Positions 34,041 to 43,800 of a stretch of DNA of 64,000 nucleotides are shown one piece after another (within the stretch, counting starts at the first letter, position 1; every line of letters begins with the position of its first letter). A model generated the notes under the pieces. The model did not search any database. It worked only from the letters and a program-made list of their open reading frames with translations, and had not been told where the DNA came from. The DNA is from Nocardioides sp. GY 10127. Lineage in GTDB: Bacteria; Actinomycetota; Actinomycetes; Propionibacteriales; Nocardioidaceae. Made by a program: the position numbers and the translations under genes. Location: NCBI RefSeq assembly GCF_004919085.1, contig NZ_STGL01000009.1, forward strand, positions 124,001 through 188,000. The letters run 5' to 3'.

Positions 34041-37000
34041 ATGAGGCTCACAGGTTGGGCGAGGGTCGTCACCGTCCTCGCCGCATCGCTGGGAACGGCG
34101 CTCGTCGCCGCCTCCGGCACCGTGCTCACGTCGGCACCGGCGGCCCCGGCGAGCTCGCCGCTGCTGGTCGACTTCGCCGCCGCGTCGGCCACCGTGCCGT
34201 CCGGCAACGTCCTCGACCACGGTGAGGCCTACGGGGTGAGGACGGGCGCGCAGCAGGGCACCGGGCTCACCTACGGCTGGGTGACCGAGGCCGGCAGCAC
34301 GCCGCTGAACCTCGACGGCCGGGGGCGCATCCGCACCGGCACGGGGCTCACCGACGTCCGCAAGACCACGTTCATGCACATGGCGGCCGCCGACGGCACG
34401 CGCGGCGCGTGGGAGGTGGAGGTCGCGGACGGCTGGTACTCGGTGACCGTCGGGCTGGGCGACGCGGCAGCCAACTACGACAGCGTCCACACCGTGGCCG
34501 CCGAGGGCCGCACCGTCGTGACCGCGTGGACGCCGACGTCCGCCGACCGGCTCCGCCAGGCGACCCTCGAGGTGCCGGTCGACGACGGCCGGCTGACGCT
34601 GGACGGGATCGGCGGCACCAACGTGAAGATCGACTACGTGGAGATCACCCAGGTCGCCACCTCGCTGGACACGGCGGACCTTCCCTTCTCGGTGGACTTC
34701 GGGACGGCGGGCAGCGACCCGGCCGCGGGCAGCGTCCGCGACTTCGGCGAGGCGTACGGGCAGCACGCCGCGGGGGTCTACGGCTGGCTGGTGCAGGGCA
34801 CGTCCACGCCGCTGAGCCTGGTGGGCAACGGCCGCCTGCGCACGGCGACGTCGCTGGCGGACCCGAGGCAGGCGAGCTTCCTGCACATGCAGGCCGGCGC
34901 CGGCAGCGGGGTCACGACCCCGGGCGACTTCGGCATCGCCGTGCCGGACGGCACCTACCGGGTGACCGTGGGCACCGGCGACGCCGGCAACAACTACGAC
35001 TCCAGCCACCGGGTGGTGGTGGAGGGCAGCGTCGCGATCGCGGCCTACACGCCGACCTGGTCCACCAAGTTCCGCACCGGCGTCGTGGACGTCGAGGTCA
35101 CCGACGGCGTCCTGACGATCTCCGCCACCGGCGGCACCAACACCAAGCTCGACTTCGTCGACGTGGTGGCCTGGGACGACCCGGAGGAGGCCGCGCTGCC
35201 GCTGGCCGTCGACTTCGGCGCGACGTCCAGCACCGCCCCCTCGGGGTACGTGCTCGACAGCGGGTCCGCATTCGGGGCCCGGACCGGGGGGTACTCCTAC
35301 GGCTGGGTGGCGGAGGGGACGGACACGCCCCTCGACGTCACGCTCAACGGGCGGCAGCGCTCGAGCACCGCGACCACGGACCCGCGCCTGCTCAGCCTGA
35401 TCCACATGGACTTCAGCGGCTCCGCGTCCAACGGGGTCGCCCAGCCGGCCGCCTGGGAGCTCGCCGTGCCCAACGGGACGTACCGGGTGGAGGTGGCGGT
35501 GGGTGACGCGGCCGCGGTCTACGACAGCGTCCACGCCCTCGACGTGGAGGGCGTCACGGCGGTCGGCGGGTTCACACCGACGAGCGCGAACCGCTTCGCC
35601 GTCCGGACGGTCACCGTGGCGGTGACCGACGGCCGCCTCACCATCGACGCCTCGCAGGGCACGAACACGAAGATCGACTACGCGATCATCGACTGGATCG
35701 ACCCGTCCCGCCCGCGCGTGGCCAGCGTGACGCCCACCTCCGGGGCCACCGACGTCTACCGGGACACCTCGGTCACCACCGAGCTCACGCTGCCCGGCGG
35801 GGCCATCGACTACAACACCGTCACCGCGAGCACGGTGCAGCTCCTCGAGGTCGACACGGGCGCCGTGGTCCCGTCCTCGGCGAACACCAGCGGTGGCGGC
35901 GACGTCCTGGTGCTGACGCCGACGCAGCACCTCGCGGCGAGCACGGAGTACGAGTTCGTGGTCACCGACGGGGTGAAGGACATCGTCGGCAACGACTTCC
36001 TGCCGTTCAGCTCGACGTTCACCACGGGCACCCTGCTCTCGGGCACCGGCATCGACGGCGTCGCCTTCGACCAGGAGACGGTGGGCGGGAGCCACCTGTT
36101 CACGTCCGTCACCTTCGGTCCGGACGGCCGGCTCTACGCGGCCACGCTCAACGGCTTCATCTTCCGCTACGACGTGGCGGCGGACGGCACCCTGAGCAAC
36201 GAGTACCAGATCAACACCGTCTACGACCTCAACGACGGCGAGTACCGCACGATCGTCGGGCTCACGTTCGACCCGGACTCCACGGCGGCCGCCCCGATCC
36301 TGTGGGTGACCGACAACTACATGTACATCGGCACCGACGACGTGCCCGACTGGTCGAGCAAGGTCGACCGGCTCACCGGGGCGAACCTGCAGAACGGGGA
36401 GACGGTCATCGTCGACCTGCCCCGCTCGGCGCACGACCACGAGGCGAACTCGCTGGCGTTCGGGCCCGACGGCGCGATGTACCTCGCCATGGGGTCGAAC
36501 ACCGGCATGGGCTACCCGGACGCCGCGTGGGCCAACCGGGCCGAGGTGGAGCTGTCGGGGGCGATCCTGCGGATCGACACCGACGCGCTGCCGTCCTCGC
36601 TGCCGCTGGACGTGAAGACGGTGGACGGCGGTGGCACCTACGACCCGTACGCGCCGGGTGCGCCGGTGACGCTGTACGCGACCGGCGTCCGCAACGCCTT
36701 CGACCTGGTGTGGACCGACGACGGTCAGCTGTACGCGCCGACCAACGGCTCCGCGGCCGGGGCGAACATCCCGTCGGTGCCGACCACGCTCCCGGCGAGC
36801 TGCTCCTCGCGCATCGACTCCGGCACGGCCGGGGCCTGGACCTACTCCGGGCCCACGTTCGCGACCATCCTGGGCAACCCGACGGCGCAGACGGACTTCA
36901 TCCACCACATCGTGGAGGGCGGCTACTACGGGCACCCGAACCCGTCCCGGTGCGAGTTCATCTCCTACGGGGGCAACCCGACCTCCGGCACCGACGCCTG

Positions 37001-37355
37001 GGAGGAGACGCAGTACCCGGTGGGCGTCGAGGCCGACCGGAACTTCCGCTCCGAGGACGTCTTCGACGCGAGCATGCACGCCTCCGCCGACGGCGCGATC
37101 CAGTACTCCAGCGACGTCTTCGGAGACAAGCTCCAGGGCAAGCTGCTCGTGGTCCGCTACAGCGCGGGCAAGGACGTGATGGTGGTGTCGCGCAACGCCG
37201 CGGGCGACGTCACGGGCCTCACCACGGGGGTCACCGGCTTCACCGGGTTCTCGGAGCCCCTGGACCTCACCGAGGACCCGGACGGGTCGGGCATCCTCTA
37301 CGTCACCGAGCTGGGCGCCAGCAGGATCACCCTCCTGCGTCCGGTCGTCGACTGA
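34041..37355 (+). CDS. Secreted multi-domain protein: three malectin-like modules, Ig-like domain and glucose/sorbosone dehydrogenase-type propeller
   Basis: 1104 residues. Signal peptide at 1-38 (VVTVLAASLGTALVAASG ... APAAPAS). Three homologous ~170-residue modules at about 40-208, 215-378 and 389-556 share VDFG, YGWV/YGWL, TPL, HM and GGTNTKIDY-type endings, as in malectin-like sugar-binding domains. A bacterial Ig-like domain lies at ~565-665. The C-terminus (~670-1104) is a beta-propeller of the soluble glucose/sorbosone dehydrogenase kind: DHEANSLAFGPDGAMYLAMG and GVRNAFDLVWTDDGQLYAP keep the expected His and Arg positions. No LPXTG anchor is seen. ATG follows GAGGAAGGA. It probably binds and oxidises a sugar or polysaccharide outside the cell; PQQ dependence is not shown. 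Confidence 0.8.
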   Translation: MRLTGWARVVTVLAASLGTALVAASGTVLTSAPAAPASSPLLVDFAAASATVPSGNVLDHGEAYGVRTGAQQGTGLTYGWVTEAGSTPLNLDGRGRIRTGTGLTDVRKTTFMHMAAADGTRGAWEVEVADGWYSVTVGLGDAAANYDSVHTVAAEGRTVVTAWTPTSADRLRQATLEVPVDDGRLTLDGIGGTNVKIDYVEITQVATSLDTADLPFSVDFGTAGSDPAAGSVRDFGEAYGQHAAGVYGWLVQGTSTPLSLVGNGRLRTATSLADPRQASFLHMQAGAGSGVTTPGDFGIAVPDGTYRVTVGTGDAGNNYDSSHRVVVEGSVAIAAYTPTWSTKFRTGVVDVEVTDGVLTISATGGTNTKLDFVDVVAWDDPEEAALPLAVDFGATSSTAPSGYVLDSGSAFGARTGGYSYGWVAEGTDTPLDVTLNGRQRSSTATTDPRLLSLIHMDFSGSASNGVAQPAAWELAVPNGTYRVEVAVGDAAAVYDSVHALDVEGVTAVGGFTPTSANRFAVRTVTVAVTDGRLTIDASQGTNTKIDYAIIDWIDPSRPRVASVTPTSGATDVYRDTSVTTELTLPGGAIDYNTVTASTVQLLEVDTGAVVPSSANTSGGGDVLVLTPTQHLAASTEYEFVVTDGVKDIVGNDFLPFSSTFTTGTLLSGTGIDGVAFDQETVGGSHLFTSVTFGPDGRLYAATLNGFIFRYDVAADGTLSNEYQINTVYDLNDGEYRTIVGLTFDPDSTAAAPILWVTDNYMYIGTDDVPDWSSKVDRLTGANLQNGETVIVDLPRSAHDHEANSLAFGPDGAMYLAMGSNTGMGYPDAAWANRAEVELSGAILRIDTDALPSSLPLDVKTVDGGGTYDPYAPGAPVTLYATGVRNAFDLVWTDDGQLYAPTNGSAAGANIPSVPTTLPASCSSRIDSGTAGAWTYSGPTFATILGNPTAQTDFIHHIVEGGYYGHPNPSRCEFISYGGNPTSGTDAWEETQYPVGVEADRNFRSEDVFDASMHASADGAIQYSSDVFGDKLQGKLLVVRYSAGKDVMVVSRNAAGDVTGLTTGVTGFTGFSEPLDLTEDPDGSGILYVTELGASRITLLRPVVD

Positions 37356-37378
37356 GGCCCCGAGGAAGGCTGCACAGC

Positions 37379-37420
37379 ACGCCGCCGCCCCCGGCCGAGA
37401 GGTCCGGGGGCGGCGGTGCG
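37379..37420. terminator. Hairpin after the propeller gene
   Basis: CCGCCGCCCCCGG (37382-37394) pairs with CCGGGGGCGGCGG (37404-37416) around a nine-base loop, with partial flanking pairs. It lies between convergent genes and may stop both. Confidence 0.8.
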
Positions 37421-37477
37421 TGCTGGTGCCTGCTGGTGCGTGGCGGTGACTGGTGGCGCCGAGGCGTGGTGACGGGG

Positions 37478-38617
37478 TCAGCCCGCGAGGTCGTCGCGGC
37501 GGTGGCGTCCGGCGTAGCGACGGCCGGTGGGGACGACCGCGGGCACGCCCCAGCTGCGGCCGGCGCGGCGGCGGGCGGGCCGGGCGCGGCGGACGGCGTC
37601 GATCTGGGCCAGGCGCTCGGCGTCCGTGGCCCGGTCCCCGGAGTCGAGCATGAGGTCGAGGGCCAGCAGGCCGGTCTCGTCCGCGCGCTGGGCCAGGTCG
37701 TCGACGTCGACGACGGGGGCGCTCAGCAGGGAGACCGGCGAGGCCACCTGGCGCAGCCCGGAGGAGGCCAGGTCGCGCAGGATCGCGGCGGCCTCGGCGG
37801 CGCTGGGCCGCTGGGTGGGCTCGCGGCGGGTCATCCGGTGCAGCAGCGCGGACCAGCCGGCGGGCAGCGAGGTCGGGATGAGGGGGCTGCGGTCGAGGCG
37901 CGCGTAGGCGGCGTCGTCGTCCTTGCCGGGGTAGGCGCGGCGGCCCGTGAGGGCCTCGAGCAGGACGAGGCCGAGGGCGTAGACGTCCGCGCGGTCGGTG
38001 ACCTCCTCCTGGCTCACCTGCTCCGGGGCGAGGAACGCGACGGTGCCGACGGTGTGCCCGGGGAGGTCGCGGGTGCGGCGACCGGACCACTGGGCGATGC
38101 CGAAGTCGGCCAGGTGGACGCGGTCGGCGCCGACGAGCAGGTTGCCGGGCTTCACGTCACGGTGGACGACGCCGAGGGCGTGGACGGAGGACAGCGCGGT
38201 CGCGACGTCCGCGCCGATCTGCGCGACCCGGTGCGGGGTGAGCGGGCCGGTGGCCAGCACGCGGGCCAGGTCGGGGCCGTCGACGAGCTCCATGACGAGG
38301 TGGGAGGGGCGGTCGCCGGCGTCCAGGAGACGCGGGACGCCGGGGATGCTGACGTGGGCCAGGAGCCGGGCCTCGTCGGCGAGCCGCTCGCGGTTGATCT
38401 CGGTGTCCGCGTCGCTGCGCAGCACCTTGAGGGCGACCTCGCGGCCCAGGTGGACGTCGAGGGCCCGGTGGACGACGGCGGTGCCGCCCGTGCCGAGGGC
38501 GCCGAGGACGCGGTAGCGGCCGGCCACGAGAGGCATGTGGACGGGCTGCTCGACGCTGAGCCGGCTGGGCTTCGTGCCCTCCGGTCGTGCCGCGGGCAGC
38601 AAGTCGATGACGCTCAT
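37478..38617 (-). CDS. Soluble serine/threonine protein kinase
   Basis: 379 residues. Kinase domain at ~34-295: glycine loop LGTGGTAVVH, Lys64 in EVALKVL, catalytic VVHRDVKPGNLLV, metal-binding ADFGIAQ, and APEQ in the activation segment. All catalytic residues of a Hanks-type kinase are there. The C-terminal ~85 residues are Arg-rich with no transmembrane helix or PASTA repeats, unlike PknB, so it is cytoplasmic. ATG 38617 follows AGGG at acceptable spacing; a longer in-frame start at 38719 has less support. It is convergent with the propeller gene and stands alone, with no adjacent phosphatase or FHA gene. Substrates are unknown. Confidence 0.92.
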   Translation of the reverse strand: MSVIDLLPAARPEGTKPSRLSVEQPVHMPLVAGRYRVLGALGTGGTAVVHRALDVHLGREVALKVLRSDADTEINRERLADEARLLAHVSIPGVPRLLDAGDRPSHLVMELVDGPDLARVLATGPLTPHRVAQIGADVATALSSVHALGVVHRDVKPGNLLVGADRVHLADFGIAQWSGRRTRDLPGHTVGTVAFLAPEQVSQEEVTDRADVYALGLVLLEALTGRRAYPGKDDDAAYARLDRSPLIPTSLPAGWSALLHRMTRREPTQRPSAAEAAAILRDLASSGLRQVASPVSLLSAPVVDVDDLAQRADETGLLALDLMLDSGDRATDAERLAQIDAVRRARPARRRAGRSWGVPAVVPTGRRYAGRHRRDDLAG

Positions 38618-38785
38618 GATGTGGTCCCTGATCCTCCCCGGGGCGCCTGTGCGCCGCCTGGGAGTTGTTTCCCGAATGGCTGGGAGCCCAATCTCCCCCT
38701 CAAGGGTGGGCACGCTCACTTCCAGGCGACCCCGCCCGTTCCGGGTGAGTACACCTGTGCGGCCCGTGCCGGGCCGAGGGCGGGC

Positions 38786-39496
38786 TCAGAACCGTTCCCG
38801 GGTCTCCAGCAGGGACGGCCCGTACCAGGTCAGGAGCCTGCCGGGCACGAGCTCGACCGGCGTCCGGGAGAAGGCCTCGGGCCCGTCGTCGGGGGTGAAG
38901 AGGTAGGGCTCGTCCGGCAGGACGGCGACGTCGGCACCGGACTGGTCCATCCACGAACTCTCGACACGGGGGTAGCGCGCCGGGTCCTGCGGTGCGACGA
39001 CCTCCCACCCCAGCCGGCGGCACAGGTCGGCGGTGAAGGTGCGCGGGCCGACGACCATCCACGGGTCCCGCCAGATCGGCACCACGACCCGCCTGGTGAC
39101 GGACGGGAGGGCGGTCGGCCAGGCGTCCGCCACCTCGCGGAGCCACCGGGGCTCGCCCCAGCCGAGCTCGTCGACCAGGAGCCGGCGCAGCTCGGAGACG
39201 GCCTGCGGGACGCTCTCGATGTCGGTGACGACGACCCGCACCCCGGCCTCGCGCAGGCGGCGGACGTCGAGCTCGCGGTTCTCCTCGCGGTTGGCGACGA
39301 CGACGTCCGGGTCCAGCGCCTGCACCGCCGCCAGGTCGGGGTTCTTCGTGCCGCGCACGCGGGTCACGTCGAGCGCCGCCGGGTGGGTGCACCAGTCGGT
39401 CGCGCCCACGAGCGCCTCCGGACGGGTGGCGGCCAGGGACTCGGTGAGGGAGGGCACGAGGCTGACGACGCGCCGGGCCGCGGGCGGGGTGCTCAC
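38786..39496 (-). CDS. BtuF-like helical-backbone metal receptor, no signal peptide
   Basis: 236 residues. The fold of periplasmic cobalamin/haem-binding proteins is visible: VVSLVPSLTESLAATRPEALVG at the start, the linker-helix region ~90-125, and a C-terminal lobe (ALDPDVVVANREENRELDVR occurs in lobe one). Unlike transport receptors it has no signal sequence or lipobox, starting straight at the first strand, and no ABC genes adjoin. Such cytoplasmic forms are often annotated as cobalamin-binding proteins. A TACGGT -10 lies six bases before the GTG, indicating a leaderless start. Two adenosylcobalamin-dependent proteins are encoded nearby (CarH-like, IcmF), but a link is conjecture. Confidence 0.75.
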   Translation of the reverse strand: MSTPPAARRVVSLVPSLTESLAATRPEALVGATDWCTHPAALDVTRVRGTKNPDLAAVQALDPDVVVANREENRELDVRRLREAGVRVVVTDIESVPQAVSELRRLLVDELGWGEPRWLREVADAWPTALPSVTRRVVVPIWRDPWMVVGPRTFTADLCRRLGWEVVAPQDPARYPRVESSWMDQSGADVAVLPDEPYLFTPDDGPEAFSRTPVELVPGRLLTWYGPSLLETRERF

Positions 39497-39644
39497 CGGG
39501 CCACCGTAGGCGCAGCGTCCGAGGGCCTTTCGTCACCCGTGCGTGCTGATCCCGTGAAGCCGGCCGCGTCGGGCTCGATGCGGCGTCCCAGCGGCCGATC
39601 AGGCACCCTGGCCGCGCCGCCCCCGCCCTCGGAGACCGCACACG

Positions 39645-40853
39645 ATGACCACCCGCACGAGCCGGTCCACGAGCCCGTCCACGACCCCGTTCACGACCCC
39701 GCTGTCTGCCGTGACCGGCCGCCTCGACTGGGTCGACGTCGCGAAGGGCGCCTGCATCCTCCTCGTGGTGCTCCACCACGCCTCCACGAAGAACCTGCTC
39801 GTCCAGCTCCCGGCCGACCTGGCCTGGGTGGCCGACGGCTGGTTCGAGCTGTCGACGGCGCTCAAGCCGATCCGGATGCCGCTGTTCTTCGTGCTCAGCG
39901 GGCTGGTCGCCGCGCCCGCCGTGCACCGGCCCTGGCGCGTCGCGCGGCGCCGCGTCCTGGGCCCCGCGTGGCTGCACCTGGTGTGGCTGCCGGTCCTGGT
40001 GCTCGTCCTCGCCGTGGAGCCGACGCTCCCGGCCAACCGCCTCACCGGGCCCGGAGCGGTGGCGCTCGACCTGCTCTGGGCCTCGACCAGCCTCTGGTTC
40101 CTCTACGCCCTGGCCGCCTACTTCGTGCTGGTCAAGCTGGTCGCCGGGCTCCCGCGGGTGCCGGTGCTGCTGGTCCTGACCGCGGTCGCGGCCACCGCGT
40201 CCTACGTGCCCACCGAGCACTGGAACCGCTTCTCGGTGGTCTTCCACGTCGTCTTCTTCGCCGTCGGCGCCCTCGCGCCGGACCTCGTCCACGCCCTCGT
40301 CCGGTGGGTGTCGCGCGTGCCGCTGCCGGTGGCGGTCGGTGCCTACGTCCTCACCTGGTGGGCGCTGGACGCCGTCCTCCCGGCCGAGCCGGTGAGCGTG
40401 CTGCTCCTGCTGGCCGCCGTGGTCGGGGTCCCGATGGGCCTGCGGGCGGCGCTGGCCGTCCGCGGCCGGCCGGCGCGGGGGCTGGCCTGGCTGGGCCGAC
40501 GCACCCTGCCCGTCTACGTCCTGCACCTCCCGCTGCTCGCGGTGGCGGTGCACCTGCCGCTGGCCGCGGCCCTGGCCGCCGTGGCCGACGCGCCCGACCT
40601 CGGCGGGCCGCTGGTCGCCGCCGTGGCCGCCTGGCTGGCCCCCGTCGTCCTCGCGGCGGCGGTGGTGCCGCTGACGCTGCTCGCGCACCGGGCGCTGCTC
40701 CGCGCCGGGGCGACCTGGCTGTTCGCCGCCCCGGCGTGGCTGGAGCCGGCCCTGGACCGGCTCGCGGGCCTGGTCACGGGCCTGCCGGCGTCCCTCGCTC
40801 AGACCGAGCGCCGGTACGCGCCCCCGACCTCGAAGAACGCGTCCGTCACCTGA
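39645..40853 (+). CDS. Acyltransferase family 3 membrane protein
   Basis: 402 residues with about ten transmembrane segments. The N-terminal tail is built from a short repeat (TSRSTSPSTTPFTTP). Residues ~27-45 (RLDWVDVAKGACILLVVLHH) match the family's first helix with its catalytic-type Asp/His. An MPLFFVLSGL segment near 83 is also characteristic. Relatives O-acylate sugars of exopolysaccharides, lipids or peptidoglycan at the membrane, so action on the glycan made by the 23.6-32.7 kb operon is possible. Its last ~55 bases overlap the end of icmF on the other strand. Confidence 0.85.
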   Translation: MTTRTSRSTSPSTTPFTTPLSAVTGRLDWVDVAKGACILLVVLHHASTKNLLVQLPADLAWVADGWFELSTALKPIRMPLFFVLSGLVAAPAVHRPWRVARRRVLGPAWLHLVWLPVLVLVLAVEPTLPANRLTGPGAVALDLLWASTSLWFLYALAAYFVLVKLVAGLPRVPVLLVLTAVAATASYVPTEHWNRFSVVFHVVFFAVGALAPDLVHALVRWVSRVPLPVAVGAYVLTWWALDAVLPAEPVSVLLLLAAVVGVPMGLRAALAVRGRPARGLAWLGRRTLPVYVLHLPLLAVAVHLPLAAALAAVADAPDLGGPLVAAVAAWLAPVVLAAAVVPLTLLAHRALLRAGATWLFAAPAWLEPALDRLAGLVTGLPASLAQTERRYAPPTSKNASVT

Positions 40854-43800
40854 CCCAGGCTGCACACCTGGACCGCGTCCATGAGGGCGGCGAAGACGTT
40901 GCCGTCGCCGGCCGCGACCTCCTTGAGGCGGGCGAGCGCGGCCGGGGCCTCCTCGGCGTGCCGGGCGTGGAAGGCGCGGAGGCCGTCGAGCTGTCCCCGC
41001 TTCTCGGCCTCGGTGGCCCGGGCGAGCTCGACCGTCTGCGGCGTCCCGCCCCCGTCGTCGGCGCGCCGGAACGTGTTGACCCCGACGATCGGCAGCGAGC
41101 CGTCGTGCTTGCGCTGCTCGTAGAGCATCGACTCGTCCTGGATGCGGCCGCGCTGGTAGCCGGTCTCCATCGCGCCGAGCACGCCGCCGCGCTCGGTGAG
41201 CCGCTCGAACTCCGCGAGCACGGCCTCCTCCACGAGGTCGGTGAGCTCGTCCACCACGAAGGCGCCCTGGAGCGGGTTCTCCGTCATCGCCGGGCCCCAC
41301 TCGCGGTTGATGATGAGCTGGATCGCCAGGGCGCGGCGCACCGACTCCTCGCTCGGGGTCGTGACGGCCTCGTCGTAGGCGTTGGTGTGCAGGCTGCTGG
41401 CGTTGTCGTAGATGGCGGCCAGCGCCTGGAGCGTGGTGCGGATGTCGTTGAAGTCCATCTCCTGCGCGTGCAGGGAGCGGCCCGAGGTCTGCACGTGGTA
41501 CTTCAGCTTCTGGCTGCGCTCGTTCGCGCCGTAGCGGTCCCGCATCGCCACGGCCCAGATCCGCCGGGCCACCCGGCCGAGCACCGTGTACTCCGGGTCC
41601 ATCCCGTGGGAGAAGAAGAAGGACAGGTTCGGGGCGAAGTCGTCGATCGCCATCCCGCGCGCGAGGTAGGCCTCCACGTAGGTGAACCCGTTGGCGAGCG
41701 TGAACGCGAGCTGGCTCAGGGGGTTCGCCCCGGCCTCCGCGATGTGGTAGCCGGAGATGCTGACCGAGTAGAAGTTGCGCACCCCCTTCTCGATGAACCA
41801 CTCCTGCACGTCCGCCATGCAGCGCAGGCTGAACTCGGTGGAGAACAGACAGGTGTTCTGCCCCTGGTCCTCCTTGAGGATGTCGGCCTGGACCGTGCCG
41901 CGGACCGTCGCCAGCGCCGTGGCCTCGTCGATCCCGCGGTCGCGGGCCTGCTCCAGCACGGTGGAGAGGAAGAGGGCGAGGACGGTCGGGGCCGGGCCGT
42001 TGATCGTCATCGACACGCTCGTGGTGGGGCTGAGCAGGTCGAAGCCGTCGTAGAGCCGGCGCATGTCCTCCAGCGTCGCCACGCTCACGCCGGACGTCCC
42101 GACCTTGCCGTACACGTCGGGGCGCTCGTCGGGGTCGCGGCCGTAGAGGGTCACCGAGTCGAAGGCCGTCGAGAGCCGCGTGGCCGGCTGGCCCTGCGAG
42201 AGCACCTTGAAGCGGCGGTTGGTGCGGGCGGGGTCGCCCTCGCCGGCGAACATGCGGGCCGGGTCCTCGTTGTCGCGCTTGAAGGGGAAGACCCCGGCGG
42301 TGAAGGGGAAGGAGCCCGGGAGGTTCTCCCGCCGCCAGAACGAGACGAGGTCCCCGGCGTCGGTGGTGCGCGGCAGCGCCACTCTCGGCACGCGGGTGCC
42401 CGAGAGCGACTCGCGGCTCAGCCGGGTGACGATCTCGCGTCCGCGCACCGTCACGACCTGCTCGTCGCCGGCGTAGGAGGCGACCACGTCGTCCCAGCCC
42501 TCGAGGGCGGCGAGGACGTCGCCGGGCAGCGCGGCCCGGGTCTCCTCGACGAGCGCGGGGACCCCGCCGGGCTCCGCGCCCGAGGCGGCGAGCGCGGCGG
42601 CGACCTCGGTGGCCGACTGCCACCGGCGGGCGGCGGCGGCGAGGCGGCGGGTCTCGGCGTGGTAGTCGCGGACGACGGTCGCGATGTCGGCCAGGTAGCG
42701 GCCCCGCTCGGGCGGGACGATCGCCCCGAACCGGGTGGAGTGGCGGACGCCGACCGGGGCCAGCGAGCCCTCCCCGACGGCCAGCCCGTGCTCGGCCAGC
42801 AGCCCGCGCAGGTGCTGGTAGAGGGCGGTGACGCCGTCGTCCCCGAACGTGGCGGCCGAGGTGCCGAAGACCGGCATGTCCTCGGGTCGGGCGCCGAACG
42901 CCTCCCGGTTGCGGACGAGCTGGCGGGCCACGTCGCGCAGCGCGTCCGCGGCGCCCCGACGCTCGAACTTGTTGATCGCGACGACGTCGGCGAAGTCGAG
43001 CATGTCGATCTTCTCCAGCTGGCTGGCCGCGCCGAACTCGGGCGTCATGACGTAGAGCGAGACGTCGACGAACGGCACGATCGCGGCGTCCCCCTGCCCG
43101 ATGCCCGGCGTCTCGACGACCACGAGGTCGAAGCCGCCGGCCCGCAGGACGGTGAGGACGTCGTCCAGGTGCTCGGGGACCTCGCGGGCGCCGCGGGTGG
43201 CGAGGCTGCGGAAGTAGACGCGGTCGCGGTCCATCCCGGCGAGGTCGAGGCTGTTCATGCGGATGCGGTCGCCCAGCAGCGCGCCGCCGCCGCGCCGGCG
43301 CGTGGGGTCGACGGCCAGGACGGCCACGCGCAGCTTGTCCTCCTGGTCGACGCGCAGGCGGCGCAGCAGCTCGTCGGTGAGGGAGGACTTGCCGGAGCCG
43401 CCGGTGCCGGTGAGGCCCAGCACGGGGACGGCGCGGGCGGCCGCGGCCTGACGCAGCCGCGCGAGCGTCGACCCGTCCAGGCGTCCCGTCTCCGCGCCGG
43501 TGACCGCCCGGGCGACCGCGGCGCGCTCCCCGCTGAGCACGGCGTCGACGTCGAGGGCGGCCTGCTGGGTGGGCTGGTCGGCCGGCTGGTCGGTGGCGTC
43601 GGCGGCGTCGGCGCGGCGGGTCCACGGGTCGACGTCGCACGCGCGGACGACCTGGTTGACCATGCCCGCCAGGCCCAGCCGCTGGCCGTCCTCGGGGGAG
43701 AAGATGACGACGCCGCTGCGACGCAGCCGCTCGATCTCGTCCGCGACGATGACGCCGCCCCCGCCGCCCACGACCTTGACGTGCCCCGCGCCCCGCTCGG

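Noticed and set aside
33900..38090. 1396-codon minus-strand frame
   Set aside because: It is the antisense shadow of the secreted propeller protein, whose signal peptide, domain motifs and ribosome site are clear.
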